In this document: positions 35,131 to 44,016 of the stretch, piece by piece
How positions within the stretch are numbered: position 1 is the first letter of the stretch
Layout of the letters: every line of letters starts with the position of its first letter
NCBI RefSeq assembly: GCF_030817015.1
Contig: NZ_JAUSYS010000001.1
Location: forward strand, 682,001 to 746,000
DNA length: 64,000 nucleotides
Source of the DNA: Arthrobacter sp. V1I7
Lineage (GTDB): Bacteria; Actinomycetota; Actinomycetes; Actinomycetales; Micrococcaceae
Reading direction: 5' to 3'
Made by a program: the position numbers and the translations under genes
Notes under the pieces: model-generated
Database searches by the model: none
The model's input: only the letters and a program-made list of their open reading frames with translations
Told to the model about the DNA's origin: nothing

Positions 35131-36876
35131 ATGACTGATACAGCTCTAGCCGGAGCGTCCGTGGACCAGGCCGCCGCAGGCCGCGCCAAGCGCCCCTCCC
35201 GCCCTGCCGCGAAGCCGCACGGCCAGTGGAAGGTGGACGGGACTGCCCCGCTGAATGCCAACGAAACCTGGAAGCAGGAAGACAACGGCCTGAACGTCCG
35301 CGAGCGTATCGAGTCGGTTTACTCCAAGCACGGCTTCGACTCGATCGACGGCACGGACCTGCACGGCCGCTTCCGCTGGTGGGGTCTCTACACCCAGCGC
35401 AAGCCCGGGATCGACGGGGGCAAGACCGCCACGCTCGAACCGCACGAGCTGGAAGACAAGTACTTCATGCTGCGCGTCCGGATCGACGGCGGCGCCCTCA
35501 GCACCGAGCAGCTCCGCGTCATCGGCCAGATCTCCGTTGACTTTGCCCGCGACTCGGCCGACCTCACCGACCGCCAGAACATCCAGCTGCACTGGATCCG
35601 GGTGGAGGACGTCCCCGAGATCTGGCGCCGCCTCGAGTCCGTGGACCTGTCCACGACGGAAGCCTGCGGGGACGTTCCCCGCGTCATCCTGGGCTCCCCG
35701 GTCGCCGGCATTGCCAAGGACGAGATCATCGACCCCACGCCGCTGATCCACGAGCTCGCCGAACGCTTCATCGGCGACCCGGAACTGGCCAACCTGCCGC
35801 GCAAATTCAAGACCGCGATCACCGGCCACCCCAGCCAGGACGTGGTCCACGAGATCAACGACGTCGCCCTCGTCGGCCTGGAGCACCCCCAGCTCGGCAT
35901 CGGCTACGACCTCTGGGTGGGCGGCGCGCTCTCCACCAACCCGATGCTGGGCAAGCGCCTTGGCGCGTTCGTCCGGCCGGACCAGGCCGCCGACGTCTGG
36001 CTCGGCGTGACGAGCATCTTCCGCGACTACGGCTACCGCAGGATGCGCACCAAGGCCAGGCTCAAATTCCTGCTGGCCGACTGGGGACCGGTGAAATTCC
36101 GCCAGGTCCTCGAGGACGAATACCTCGGATACAAGCTCGCCGACGGCCCCGCCGCCCCCAAGCCCTCCTCCCCGGGCGACCACATCGGCGTCCACGAACA
36201 GAAGGACGGCAAGTTCTTCATCGGCGCCACCCCGCTGGCCGGCCGCCTCTCCGGCAGCCAGCTGGTGAAGCTTGCAGCCACGCTCGAAGCCCGCGGCTCG
36301 CAGCGCCTGCGCACCACACCGCACCAGAAAATCGTCGTCCTCGACGTGCCCCAGGAACAGGTGGAACCGCTCGTGGCCGAACTCGACGCGCTGGGTCTCT
36401 CCGCCCGGCCGTCCGTGTTCCGCCGCGGTACCATCGCCTGCACCGGCATCGAGTTCTGCAAGCTCGCCATCGTGGAAACCAAGCTCACGGCAGCCACGGC
36501 CGTCGCCGAGCTGGAACGCCGCCTGGCCGACCTTGCCGAGAGCAAGCAGCTGCCGGAGGCACTGTCCCTGCACATCAACGGCTGCCCCAACTCCTGCGCC
36601 CGGATCCAGACGGCGGATATCGGCCTCAAGGGCATGATGCTGCCGACGCCCGACGGCGACCCCACCCCGGGTTTCCAGGTCCACCTCGGCGGCGGGCTGG
36701 CGTCCACCAGCCGTGAAGAAGCGGGTCTGGGACGCACCGTCCGCGGCCTCAAGGTCACAGCGGACGAGCTTCCCGACTACGTCGAACGCGTCGTCCGGAA
36801 GTTCGCGGCGGAGCGGTCCGCGGACCAGACCTTCGCCGAATGGGCTTTCGCGGCCGACGAGGGAGACCTTCAATGA
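35131..36876 (+). CDS. Ferredoxin-type sulfite (nitrite/sulfite) reductase
   Basis: 581-residue sirohaem and [4Fe-4S] enzyme that reduces sulfite to sulfide with six electrons. The cluster cysteines are in IACTGIEFCKLAIVETK (Cx5C, about residues 435-441) and HINGCPNSCARIQ (Cx3C, about residues 484-488). The N-terminal 70 residues include a basic, Ala/Pro-rich leader. The family also covers nitrite reductases, but the downstream cysH-cysD-cysN genes make sulfite the likely substrate. The mRNA is predicted leaderless; the promoter and operator are annotated separately. The stop overlaps the cysH start (ATGA). Confidence 0.93.
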   Translation: MTDTALAGASVDQAAAGRAKRPSRPAAKPHGQWKVDGTAPLNANETWKQEDNGLNVRERIESVYSKHGFDSIDGTDLHGRFRWWGLYTQRKPGIDGGKTATLEPHELEDKYFMLRVRIDGGALSTEQLRVIGQISVDFARDSADLTDRQNIQLHWIRVEDVPEIWRRLESVDLSTTEACGDVPRVILGSPVAGIAKDEIIDPTPLIHELAERFIGDPELANLPRKFKTAITGHPSQDVVHEINDVALVGLEHPQLGIGYDLWVGGALSTNPMLGKRLGAFVRPDQAADVWLGVTSIFRDYGYRRMRTKARLKFLLADWGPVKFRQVLEDEYLGYKLADGPAAPKPSSPGDHIGVHEQKDGKFFIGATPLAGRLSGSQLVKLAATLEARGSQRLRTTPHQKIVVLDVPQEQVEPLVAELDALGLSARPSVFRRGTIACTGIEFCKLAIVETKLTAATAVAELERRLADLAESKQLPEALSLHINGCPNSCARIQTADIGLKGMMLPTPDGDPTPGFQVHLGGGLASTSREEAGLGRTVRGLKVTADELPDYVERVVRKFAAERSADQTFAEWAFAADEGDLQ

Positions 36877-37715
36877 ATCCCCAACCGCTCCCCAACCTCG
36901 CAAGTCCCCAGCCGCTCCCTAGCCTCGCAAGCTCGGCCAGGGAACCCGGCGGCCGTGGGCCCTCGGCCGGGGACCCCGGCGGTCGTGGCCCCTCCTCCAC
37001 AGGAGCTGGCCCAGCAATCCGCTCCCAAGAGGAACTCAAAGCCGTGGCCGAGGCCGGCGCCGCCGAACTCGGCTGGGATGCCCCGGCCCGCGAAGTCATC
37101 GCCTGGGTGGCGCGCAACTTCGACCTGCCCGCCGTCACGGTCGCCTGCTCCATGGCCGACGCCGTGCTGCCGGCGCTCGTCGCGGACCAGCTCCCCGGTG
37201 TCGACGTCCTGTTCCTGGAGACCGGCTACCACTTCCCGGAAACCTACGCCACGCGGGACGAGGTGGCCGCCAACCTCCGCGTCAACGTCGTTGACGTGCT
37301 GCCGGAGAACACGGTCGAGCAGCAGGACCGGCTCCTGGGCAAGGACCTCTTCGCCCGCGACGCCGCCCGGTGCTGCGCGCTGCGCAAGGTTGCCCCGCTG
37401 CGCCGCACCCTTGCCGGCTACGAGCTGTGGTTCACCGGCGTCCGCCGCGACGAGGCCCCCACCCGGACGAACACCCCGCTGGTCAGCTGGGACGAAGCCA
37501 ACGGCCTGGTCAAAGTCAACCCGCTCGCAGCCTGGAGCTTCGACCAGCTCGTCCAGTACTCCGACGACAATCTCCTCCCCGTCAACCCGCTGCTTTCACA
37601 GGGCTACCCGTCCATTGGCTGCCAGCCCTGCACCCGCAAGGTGGCGCCCGGCGACGACCCCCGTGCCGGACGCTGGGCAGGAACCGACAAGACAGAATGC
37701 GGACTACACGTATGA
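36873..37715 (+). CDS. cysH: Adenylyl-sulfate (APS/PAPS) reductase, Fe-S type, with a repeat-derived N-terminus
   Basis: 280 residues. The catalytic C-terminal motif KTECGLHV is present, and the [4Fe-4S] ligands are visible as AARCCALRKV and GCQPCTRKV, which marks the enzyme as the Fe-S form that normally uses APS. The PP-loop-like VACSMADAVLP and the LFLETGYHFPETY segment fit the family. The first 47 residues are unusual: duplicated PQPLPNLAS/PQPLPSLAS followed by REPGGRGPSAGDPGGRGPSS, absent from typical CysH; the DNA includes CCTCGCAAGCTCGGCCAGGG. Start by ATGA overlap with the sulfite reductase stop; ATGA overlap with cysD at the end. Confidence 0.93.
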   Translation: MNPQPLPNLASPQPLPSLASSAREPGGRGPSAGDPGGRGPSSTGAGPAIRSQEELKAVAEAGAAELGWDAPAREVIAWVARNFDLPAVTVACSMADAVLPALVADQLPGVDVLFLETGYHFPETYATRDEVAANLRVNVVDVLPENTVEQQDRLLGKDLFARDAARCCALRKVAPLRRTLAGYELWFTGVRRDEAPTRTNTPLVSWDEANGLVKVNPLAAWSFDQLVQYSDDNLLPVNPLLSQGYPSIGCQPCTRKVAPGDDPRAGRWAGTDKTECGLHV

Positions 37716-38683
37716 GCACCCAAACCACCAACGAGGACCTGGAGCTGTCTGTGCTGGATCTTGACGCTACGCCGCGTGGAGAATCAGCGGCAAGACTCTC
37801 GAGCCTGGACACCCTCGAGTCCGAAGCCATTCATATCATCCGCGAGGTGGTTGCCGAGTTCGAGAAGCCTGCGCTGCTGTTCTCCGGCGGCAAGGATTCC
37901 GTGGTGATGCTGCACCTGGCCACCAAGGCGTTCTGGCCCGGCAAGGTGCCCTTCCCGGTCCTGCATGTGGACACCGGACACAACTTCCCGGAGGTCATCG
38001 AGTTCCGCGACCGGACCGTCGAGCGGCTGGGGCTGAAGCTCGTCGTCGGCAGCGTGCAGGAGTTCATCGACAGCGGCGAGCTGGCCGAGCGCGCCGACGG
38101 CACCCGCAACCCGCTGCAGACGGTGCCGCTGCTGGATGCGATCCAGCGCAACAAGTTCGACGCCGTCTTCGGCGGCGGACGCCGGGACGAGGACAAGGCC
38201 CGCGCCAAGGAGCGGATCCTGAGCCTGCGTGACGAATTCGGCCAGTGGGACCCGCGCAACCAGCGCCCCGAGCTGTGGAACCTCTACAACGGCCGGCACA
38301 CGGTGGGCCAGCACGTCCGCGCGTTCCCGATCAGCAACTGGACCGAACTGGACGTCTGGCGCTACATCGAGCGCGAAGGAATCGACCTGCCCGGCCTCTA
38401 CTACGCCCACGACCGCGAGGTCTTTTCCCGCGACGGCATGTGGCGCGCGGTAGGCGACGTCTCCCAGCCGCTCGATCACGAGGTAGTCCTCACCAAGACC
38501 GTCCGCTACCGGACCGTGGGGGACATGTCCTGCACCGGCGCCGTCGAATCCGCTGCCGCCACCGTGCGGGACGTCGTGATTGAAGTTGCCGCCTCCACCA
38601 TCACCGAACGTGGCGCCACCCGGGCAGATGACCGCATCTCCGAGGCAGCCATGGAAGACCGCAAGAAGGACGGCTATTTCTAA
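37712..38683 (+). CDS. cysD: Sulfate adenylyltransferase subunit 2
   Basis: 323-residue catalytic subunit of ATP sulfurylase, forming APS from ATP and sulfate with CysN. The PP-loop is PALLFSGGKDSVVMLHLA (about residues 50-66); LHVDTGHNFPEVIEFRD, AVFGGGRRDEDKARAKERIL and FPISNWTELDVWRYI are characteristic. The ATG at 37712 overlaps the cysH stop; the longer open frame upstream is a cysH shadow. The terminal TAA overlaps the cysN ATG by one base. Confidence 0.95.
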   Translation: MSTQTTNEDLELSVLDLDATPRGESAARLSSLDTLESEAIHIIREVVAEFEKPALLFSGGKDSVVMLHLATKAFWPGKVPFPVLHVDTGHNFPEVIEFRDRTVERLGLKLVVGSVQEFIDSGELAERADGTRNPLQTVPLLDAIQRNKFDAVFGGGRRDEDKARAKERILSLRDEFGQWDPRNQRPELWNLYNGRHTVGQHVRAFPISNWTELDVWRYIEREGIDLPGLYYAHDREVFSRDGMWRAVGDVSQPLDHEVVLTKTVRYRTVGDMSCTGAVESAAATVRDVVIEVAASTITERGATRADDRISEAAMEDRKKDGYF

Positions 38684-40134
38684 TGAGCACCGACAACTCG
38701 CTCCTCGGCACCGACCTCGCGTCGCCGGTCCTGTCCACCACGCTGTTCCGCTTCGCCACGGCAGGCTCCGTCGACGACGGCAAGTCCACCCTGGTGGGCC
38801 GGCTCCTGCACGACTCCAAGGCCATCCTCGCCGACCAGCTCGACGCCGTCGCGCGCACCTCCGCGGACCGCGGCTTCGGCGGGGCAGGCGCCACGGGCAC
38901 TCAAGCGATTGACCTTGCCCTGCTGACCGACGGCCTGCGTGCCGAGCGCGAACAGGGCATCACCATCGACGTCGCCTACCGCTACTTCGCCACCGACCGG
39001 CGCAGCTTCATCCTGGCTGACTGCCCCGGACACGTGCAGTACACCAAGAACACGGTGACCGGCGCGTCCACCGCAGACGCCGTCGTCGTGCTCATCGACG
39101 CCCGCAAGGGTGTCCTGGAGCAGACCCGCCGGCACCTGTCCGTGCTGCAGCTGCTGCGGGTGGCGCACGTCATTGTTGCCGTGAACAAGATCGACCTCGT
39201 CGACTTCAGCGAGGACGTGTTCCGCGAGATCGAAGCCGATGTCCAGCAGGTGGGCCGCGAGCTGGGGCTGGGACGGGACGAATTAAATACCGGCGGGATC
39301 GCGGACCTTTTCGTCGTCCCGGTGTCTGCGCTCGACGGCGACAACGTCGTGGACCGCTCGGACCGTACGCCCTGGTACGACGGCCCGGCCCTGCTCGAAG
39401 TCCTCGAGATGCTGCCCGCCGCCGACGAACTCGAAAGCCACCTGGAAAGCTTCCGCTTCCCGGTCCAGCTCGTGATCCGGCCACAGGGGGCGCTGGCGCC
39501 CGACGCCGTCGCCGCCGGGCTGGACGCAGCGGCGTACCGGGACTACCGCGCCTACGCCGGCCAGATCACTGAAGGTTCCGTGAAGCTGGGGGATAAGGTC
39601 AGCGTCCTGACCCCGGGCCAGGCCACGCGCACCACCACTGTGACCGGCATCGACTTTGCCGGAGCCGAGCTCACCGAGGCCGTGGCCCCGCAGTCCGTCG
39701 CGTTGCGGCTCGCGGATGAGTTCGACGTCGCCCGCGGAGACACGATCGCTGCGGCGGGGCCCGCCGGTGGCAAGATACCGGAGGCGTCGGCCGATCTGTA
39801 CGCGGCGCTCTGCTGGCTCTCGCCCAAACCGCTCCGCGAGGGCGCCAAGGTGCTGGTGAAGCATGGAACCCGCACGGTCCAGGCCCTGGTCCGGAATGTG
39901 ACCGGAAAGCTTGATCTCGCCAACTTCCAGCTGGAGCCCACCTCCACGCTGGAACTGAACGACATCGGCCACGCCCAGCTGCGGCTTGCTGCTCCACTGC
40001 CGGCGGAGAACTACCGGCACCACCGCCGTACCGGCGCGTTCCTCGTGATCGACCCGCTCGACGGGAACACCCTCGCCGCGGGCCTCGTCAAGGACCACCC
40101 GGGCGACCATGAGGACGAGCGCTACTCGATCTGA
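38683..40134 (+). CDS. cysN: Sulfate adenylyltransferase subunit 1 (GTPase)
   Basis: 483-residue EF-Tu-like GTPase that drives CysD. G1 is ATAGSVDDGKSTLVGRLL, G2/G3 REQGITIDVAYRYFAT and ILADCPGHVQYTKN, G4 VIVAVNKIDLVDF. Domains II and III follow to the end; there is no fused CysC (APS kinase) domain, in keeping with an APS-using CysH. Its 3' end overlaps the convergent SRPBCC gene by 13 bp, so there is no room for an intrinsic terminator between them. Confidence 0.95.
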   Translation: MSTDNSLLGTDLASPVLSTTLFRFATAGSVDDGKSTLVGRLLHDSKAILADQLDAVARTSADRGFGGAGATGTQAIDLALLTDGLRAEREQGITIDVAYRYFATDRRSFILADCPGHVQYTKNTVTGASTADAVVVLIDARKGVLEQTRRHLSVLQLLRVAHVIVAVNKIDLVDFSEDVFREIEADVQQVGRELGLGRDELNTGGIADLFVVPVSALDGDNVVDRSDRTPWYDGPALLEVLEMLPAADELESHLESFRFPVQLVIRPQGALAPDAVAAGLDAAAYRDYRAYAGQITEGSVKLGDKVSVLTPGQATRTTTVTGIDFAGAELTEAVAPQSVALRLADEFDVARGDTIAAAGPAGGKIPEASADLYAALCWLSPKPLREGAKVLVKHGTRTVQALVRNVTGKLDLANFQLEPTSTLELNDIGHAQLRLAAPLPAENYRHHRRTGAFLVIDPLDGNTLAAGLVKDHPGDHEDERYSI

Positions 40135-40571
40135 GGCTGGCGCGCTTCGAGCTGGGCCTTCAGCCTCTGCAGGTCCTTCCGCATGGCCCTCCTCATCAGA
40201 AGGGCCATGACCGGCCCTGCCATGCGGGAGAACCCCGAGGGCTTGTCGGTGTTGCGCAGGGTCATGAGCGTGGCACCGTCCGCATCCGTCCATTGGTAGG
40301 CGGTCTGCATCGGAAACGGACCCTGGCTGGTCCGCATGACGAGCCTCTCACCGGGAACGAGCTCGACGATTTCGTACGTGTAGCTCAGGTCCCGGGCCAG
40401 GAACCGGGCGGTGAAAGCGATCCTGGACCCCACGACGAGCGGGCCGGAGTCCTCCCGTTGCGTGGCGTGGATGTTCACGTACCACTGCGAAGCATTGTCC
40501 GGATCACCCGCGAAGTCGGCCACCTCAGCACGCGGCCGTCGAATCAGGATCCGGGTCACTACGTCCACCAT
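40122..40571 (-). CDS. SRPBCC-family (START-like) protein
   Basis: 149 residues with the polyketide-cyclase/START-like pattern: IRRPRAEVADFAGDPDNASQW, an antiparallel strand series (GSRIAFTARFLARDLSYTYE, VPGERLVMRTSQGPFPMQ, ATLMTLRNTDKPSGF) and a long C-terminal helix with many basic residues. A hydrophobic ligand is likely but unknown. It is antisense to, and overlaps, the cysN 3' end, and is divergent from rtcB. Confidence 0.8.
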   Translation of the reverse strand: MVDVVTRILIRRPRAEVADFAGDPDNASQWYVNIHATQREDSGPLVVGSRIAFTARFLARDLSYTYEIVELVPGERLVMRTSQGPFPMQTAYQWTDADGATLMTLRNTDKPSGFSRMAGPVMALLMRRAMRKDLQRLKAQLEARQPQIE

Positions 40572-40667
40572 GTGCAGCTCTCCTTTTTCGACCCGCCATT
40601 GACAGCGGGAAGTCCGTCAACAATAGTTCCTCGCAACCGGACCGGACCGCAGTGTCGAGGGAAAGCC

Positions 40668-41834
40668 ATGGAAACCATCAACAGCCGGCTTATCAGCTGG
40701 GCGTCCATCCTGGATGAGCAGACCCGCGCGCAGGCCGTGTCCACGTCCCGGCTGCCCTTCATCCATCCGCATATTGCGCTGATGCCGGACGCCCACCTGG
40801 GCATGGGGGCCACCGTCGGATCCGTCATCCCCACTGTTGGCGCCATCATGCCCGCGGCGGTCGGCGTCGACATTGGCTGCGGGATGATCGCCGTCCGCAC
40901 CCAGTACGTGCTCACGGATCTTCCGGCTGACCGGAAGCCGCTGCGGGAGGGCATCGAGCGTGCCGTGCCGCTTTCCGCCGGCCACAACAACCGCCAGATC
41001 ACGGCGTCCGCCGAACCCCGGCTGGCCGAGCTGCGGGGGCTGGCAGCCCAGGCCGGCTTCGACCCCGCACGGTACACGGCGAAGTGGGAATTACAGCTGG
41101 GGTCCCTGGGGTCGGGCAACCATTTCATCGAGGTCTGCGTGGATGAGACCGAGGCGGTGTGGCTGTTCCTGCATTCGGGCTCGCGCGGGGTGGGAAACAA
41201 GATCGCCCAGCGGCACATAGCCGAGGCCCAGAGCGCGGTGCAGCGCCGGGGCGTCGTCCTGCCGGACCGCGACCAGGCGTATCTGGAGGAAGGCACCCCC
41301 GAATTCGACCGCTACATCCGGGAACTCGGCTGGGCCCAGCAGTTCGCCCTGCTGAACCGTGAGGAAATGATGGACCGGGTGGTCCGGCAGTTCGAAAGAT
41401 GGGTCGGCGGCCCCGTCCGCGAGACCCAACGGATCAACTGCCACCACAACTTCACGGCCAAGGAAAGGCACTTCGGCAAGTCCGTCTGGGTCTCACGCAA
41501 GGGAGCCATCCGGGCCGAAGCCGGCGACCCGGGGCTCATCCCCGGCTCCATGGGCACTGCGTCCTACGTCGTTGTCGGGCTGGGTAACCCGGTATCCCTC
41601 AACTCCTCGCCGCACGGAGCCGGCCGGAAGTACTCCCGGAACGCCGCGCGGAAGGCCTTCACCCTCGCCGAGCTGAAGACTGCCATGCGCGGCATCGAGT
41701 TCCGTGCCAGCGAGGCGTTTATCGACGAGATCCCGGCCGCTTACAAACCCATTGACCAGGTCATGCGGGACGCCGCGGATCTCGTCACGATACGGCACAA
41801 GCTCCGGCAGCTCGTCAACGTCAAAGGAAATTGA
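40668..41834 (+). CDS. rtcB: RtcB-family RNA ligase
   Basis: 388 residues, the short actinobacterial form. RtcB joins RNA 2',3'-cyclic phosphate (or 3'-phosphate) to 5'-OH ends using GTP and Mn2+. The metal and GMP-binding blocks are visible: LMPDAHLGMGATVGSVIPT, GVDIGCGMIAVRT, LGSGNHFIEVCVDE, LFLHSGSRGVGNKIA, NCHHNFTAKE and SMGTASYVVVG. GAGGGAAAG precedes the ATG at 40668. No archease or RtcA is adjacent; the gene stands alone between two sulfur operons. Confidence 0.93.
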   Translation: METINSRLISWASILDEQTRAQAVSTSRLPFIHPHIALMPDAHLGMGATVGSVIPTVGAIMPAAVGVDIGCGMIAVRTQYVLTDLPADRKPLREGIERAVPLSAGHNNRQITASAEPRLAELRGLAAQAGFDPARYTAKWELQLGSLGSGNHFIEVCVDETEAVWLFLHSGSRGVGNKIAQRHIAEAQSAVQRRGVVLPDRDQAYLEEGTPEFDRYIRELGWAQQFALLNREEMMDRVVRQFERWVGGPVRETQRINCHHNFTAKERHFGKSVWVSRKGAIRAEAGDPGLIPGSMGTASYVVVGLGNPVSLNSSPHGAGRKYSRNAARKAFTLAELKTAMRGIEFRASEAFIDEIPAAYKPIDQVMRDAADLVTIRHKLRQLVNVKGN

Positions 41835-41866
41835 CGGTCCCGGGAACCCGGGATACCGGCCCGAAT

Positions 41867-41938
41867 ATGACGCTCCGTGAACCCCTGTGACCCCCGGTTT
41901 CCGGACGATTGAACCTGCTTTATGACACTCCCTATGGT
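41867..41938 (+). promoter_or_regulatory. Promoter and four-half-site operator of the sulfonate transporter leader
   Basis: Half-sites at 10-bp steps: ATGACG 41867, GTGAAC 41877, GTGACC 41887, GTTTCC 41897. The -35 box TTGAAC begins 12 bp after the last half-site start (41909-41914), spacer 18 bp, -10 box TATGGT (41933-41938), ending 6 nt before an ATG at 41945. Geometry is identical to the sites at 35053 and 46940. Confidence 0.75.
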
Positions 41939-41944
41939 GAATCC

Positions 41945-42013
41945 ATGACAACCAGCAAAAGCCCCTCCGGCCGCCTCCGCCGGATTTTCCGGGGGCGATG
42001 TCGCCGGAGCTGA
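41945..42013 (+). CDS. Short leaderless upstream ORF with a late cysteine codon (candidate attenuation leader)
   Basis: 22 codons, starting exactly where the promoter predicts transcription to begin, encoding a basic peptide (MTTSKSPSGRLRRIFRGRC then RRS). Eight of 22 residues are Arg or Lys, and there is a single TGT four codons before the stop. It ends 46 nt before the substrate-binding protein start. Leaderless, Cys-containing small ORFs that regulate sulfur genes are known from mycobacteria; by analogy it may sense cysteine supply. With only one Cys codon this is uncertain. Confidence 0.5.
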   Translation: MTTSKSPSGRLRRIFRGRCRRS

Positions 42014-42059
42014 CCACCCGCCCCGGCCAATCCGCCTTCCCGAGAACAGGACTTCAGCC

Positions 42060-43253
42060 ATGTCATCGACGCCCGAAAAGCCCACCCCCGGCCCGCCGAA
42101 CCCGCAACCGACGCCCGGCACCACCCGGATCGTCGCCGGGGAGTCCGGCAAGCCCAAGCGCAGGCGCACCCTGGAGATCAGCATCGCCGCCGGACTTGCC
42201 GTGCTGATCGGCGCGGGCGCCGCGGTGGCGTCCACCGTTTCCCGCCCCAACGCTGACGCCGCCGCGCCGGCCGCCGTCGCAGCGTCCCCCGCCACCGAAC
42301 TCAGACTCGGCTACTTCGGCAACATCACGCATGCCCCGGCGCTCGTCGGTGTCAGCCAGGGCCTGATCGCCAAGAACCTCGGCGACACGAAACTCAGCAC
42401 CCAGGTCTTCAACGCCGGCCCGGCCGCCATCGAAGCCCTCAACGCTGGCGCCATCGATGCCACCTACATCGGGCCCAACCCGGCGATCAACTCCTATGTC
42501 AAGAGCAAGGGCGAATCGATCAGGATCATCGCCGGTGCCGCCTCCGGCGGGGCGCAGCTGGTGGTGAAGCCGGAGATCACCTCGGCCGCGGACCTCAAGG
42601 GCAGGAAGCTCGCGACGCCGCAGCTCGGCGGCACCCAGGACGTGGCCCTGCGCGCCTGGCTCGGCAAGCAGGGGTACAAGACCTCCACCGACGGCAGCGG
42701 CGACGTCGCCATCAACCCCACCGAAAACGCCCAGACCCTGAAACTGTTCCAGGACGGCAAGCTTGACGGTGCGTGGCTGCCGGAACCGTGGGCATCGCGG
42801 CTGGTCCTTCAGGCCGGCGCGACGGTCCTCGTCGACGAGAAGGACCTGTGGGATAAAGGCGAGTTCATCACCACGGTCCTGATCGTCAACAAGAACTTTG
42901 CGGCAGAACATCCTGACACCGTCAAGGCACTGCTGAAGGGCCACGCCGAGTCCGTGGACTGGCTCACTGCCGCCCCGGCCGCAGACAAAGCCACAACGCT
43001 GAACGCCGCCCTCAAGGAATCCGCCGGGGCCGCCCTTCCGCCCGAGGTGATCGACCGTTCGCTCAAGAACATCGGCTTCACCGTTGATCCGCTCGCCGGG
43101 ACGTACCGGAAGCTGCTCCAGGACGGTGTGGACGCCGGCACCACCAGCCAGGCCGACATCAACGGCATCTTTGACCTCACAGCCCTGAACAGCGTCGTGA
43201 GCGAAGGCTCTTCGGGGAACAGGATTTCCGCGCAAGGACTCGGCAAGGACTAG
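42060..43253 (+). CDS. Aliphatic sulfonate-type ABC transporter, substrate-binding protein
   Basis: 397 residues. After a Pro-rich cytosolic leader of about 35 residues comes a membrane anchor (ISIAAGLAVLIGAGAAVAST, about residues 40-59) rather than a lipobox. The SsuA/TauA-type fold is shown by LRLGYFGNITHAPALVGVSQ, VFNAGPAAIEALNAGAIDAT, YIGPNPAINSYVKSKGESIR and LKLFQDGKLDGAWLPEPWAS. It likely binds sulfonates or taurine for sulfur supply; this rests on the family and on the shared sulfur operator. AACAGGAC lies upstream of the ATG. It precedes the ATPase and permease genes. Confidence 0.9.
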   Translation: MSSTPEKPTPGPPNPQPTPGTTRIVAGESGKPKRRRTLEISIAAGLAVLIGAGAAVASTVSRPNADAAAPAAVAASPATELRLGYFGNITHAPALVGVSQGLIAKNLGDTKLSTQVFNAGPAAIEALNAGAIDATYIGPNPAINSYVKSKGESIRIIAGAASGGAQLVVKPEITSAADLKGRKLATPQLGGTQDVALRAWLGKQGYKTSTDGSGDVAINPTENAQTLKLFQDGKLDGAWLPEPWASRLVLQAGATVLVDEKDLWDKGEFITTVLIVNKNFAAEHPDTVKALLKGHAESVDWLTAAPAADKATTLNAALKESAGAALPPEVIDRSLKNIGFTVDPLAGTYRKLLQDGVDAGTTSQADINGIFDLTALNSVVSEGSSGNRISAQGLGKD

Positions 43254-43290
43254 TCCTTTCCATCCCGCCACAAATAGTAAGGACGTGACC

Positions 43291-44016
43291 ATGCCAGTCG
43301 TACTGGAAAACCTGGGCAAGCGCTTCGGCGACGGCGCCCCGGTGCTGGACGACGTCAATGCCACCATCGGGCAGGGCGAATTCGTCGCCCTGCTCGGTGC
43401 GTCCGGCTGCGGCAAGTCGACCCTGCTGAACATCATGGCGGGACTGGAGGCCCCGACGTCGGGAGCCCTGGAGGTACCCAGCGACGGTGCCGCCTTCATG
43501 TTCCAGGACGCGGCGCTGTTCCCTTGGCTGACGGCCCGGGAAAACATCGAGCTGGCGCTGAAGCTGCGCGGCGTCGGGAAGGCCGACCGCCGGGTGAAAT
43601 CCGACGAGCTCCTCGAGCTCGTGCACCTGGAGGGTGCGGGGGACAAGCGCCCGCATGAGCTTTCCGGCGGGATGCGCCAGCGCGTGGCATTGGCCCGCTC
43701 GCTGGCCCAGGACCGGCAGCTGCTGCTCATGGACGAGCCCTTCGCGGCCCTGGACGCGATCACCCGGGACCTGCTCCACGACGAGCTGGAACGGATCTGG
43801 AAGGAAACCGGCCGTACCATCGTCTTCGTCACGCACAATGTCCGTGAAGCCGTCAGGCTCGGGCAGCGCGTGCTGCTGCTCTCCTCGCGGCCCGGCCGTG
43901 TAGTGCAGGAGTGGCAGGTCAGCGAAGAACACCGTACCGACGCCGGACTGGCCGGCCAGCTCACGGGTGTCATCACCGCCCGGCTTCGCGAGGAGATCCG
44001 CCGTCATGCCAAGTAA
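43291..44016 (+). CDS. Sulfonate-type ABC transporter, ATP-binding protein
   Basis: 241-residue ABC ATPase of the SsuB/TauB group. Walker A GASGCGKSTLLNIMAGL (about residue 36), Q-loop AFMFQDAALFPWLTARENIE, signature HELSGGMRQRVALARSLA, Walker B LLLMDEPFAALDAI and H-loop VFVTHNVREAVRLG. The ATG at 43291 fits AAGGA; a GTG two codons upstream lies too close to it. The 3' end overlaps the permease start by 11 bp. Confidence 0.93.
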   Translation: MPVVLENLGKRFGDGAPVLDDVNATIGQGEFVALLGASGCGKSTLLNIMAGLEAPTSGALEVPSDGAAFMFQDAALFPWLTARENIELALKLRGVGKADRRVKSDELLELVHLEGAGDKRPHELSGGMRQRVALARSLAQDRQLLLMDEPFAALDAITRDLLHDELERIWKETGRTIVFVTHNVREAVRLGQRVLLLSSRPGRVVQEWQVSEEHRTDAGLAGQLTGVITARLREEIRRHAK

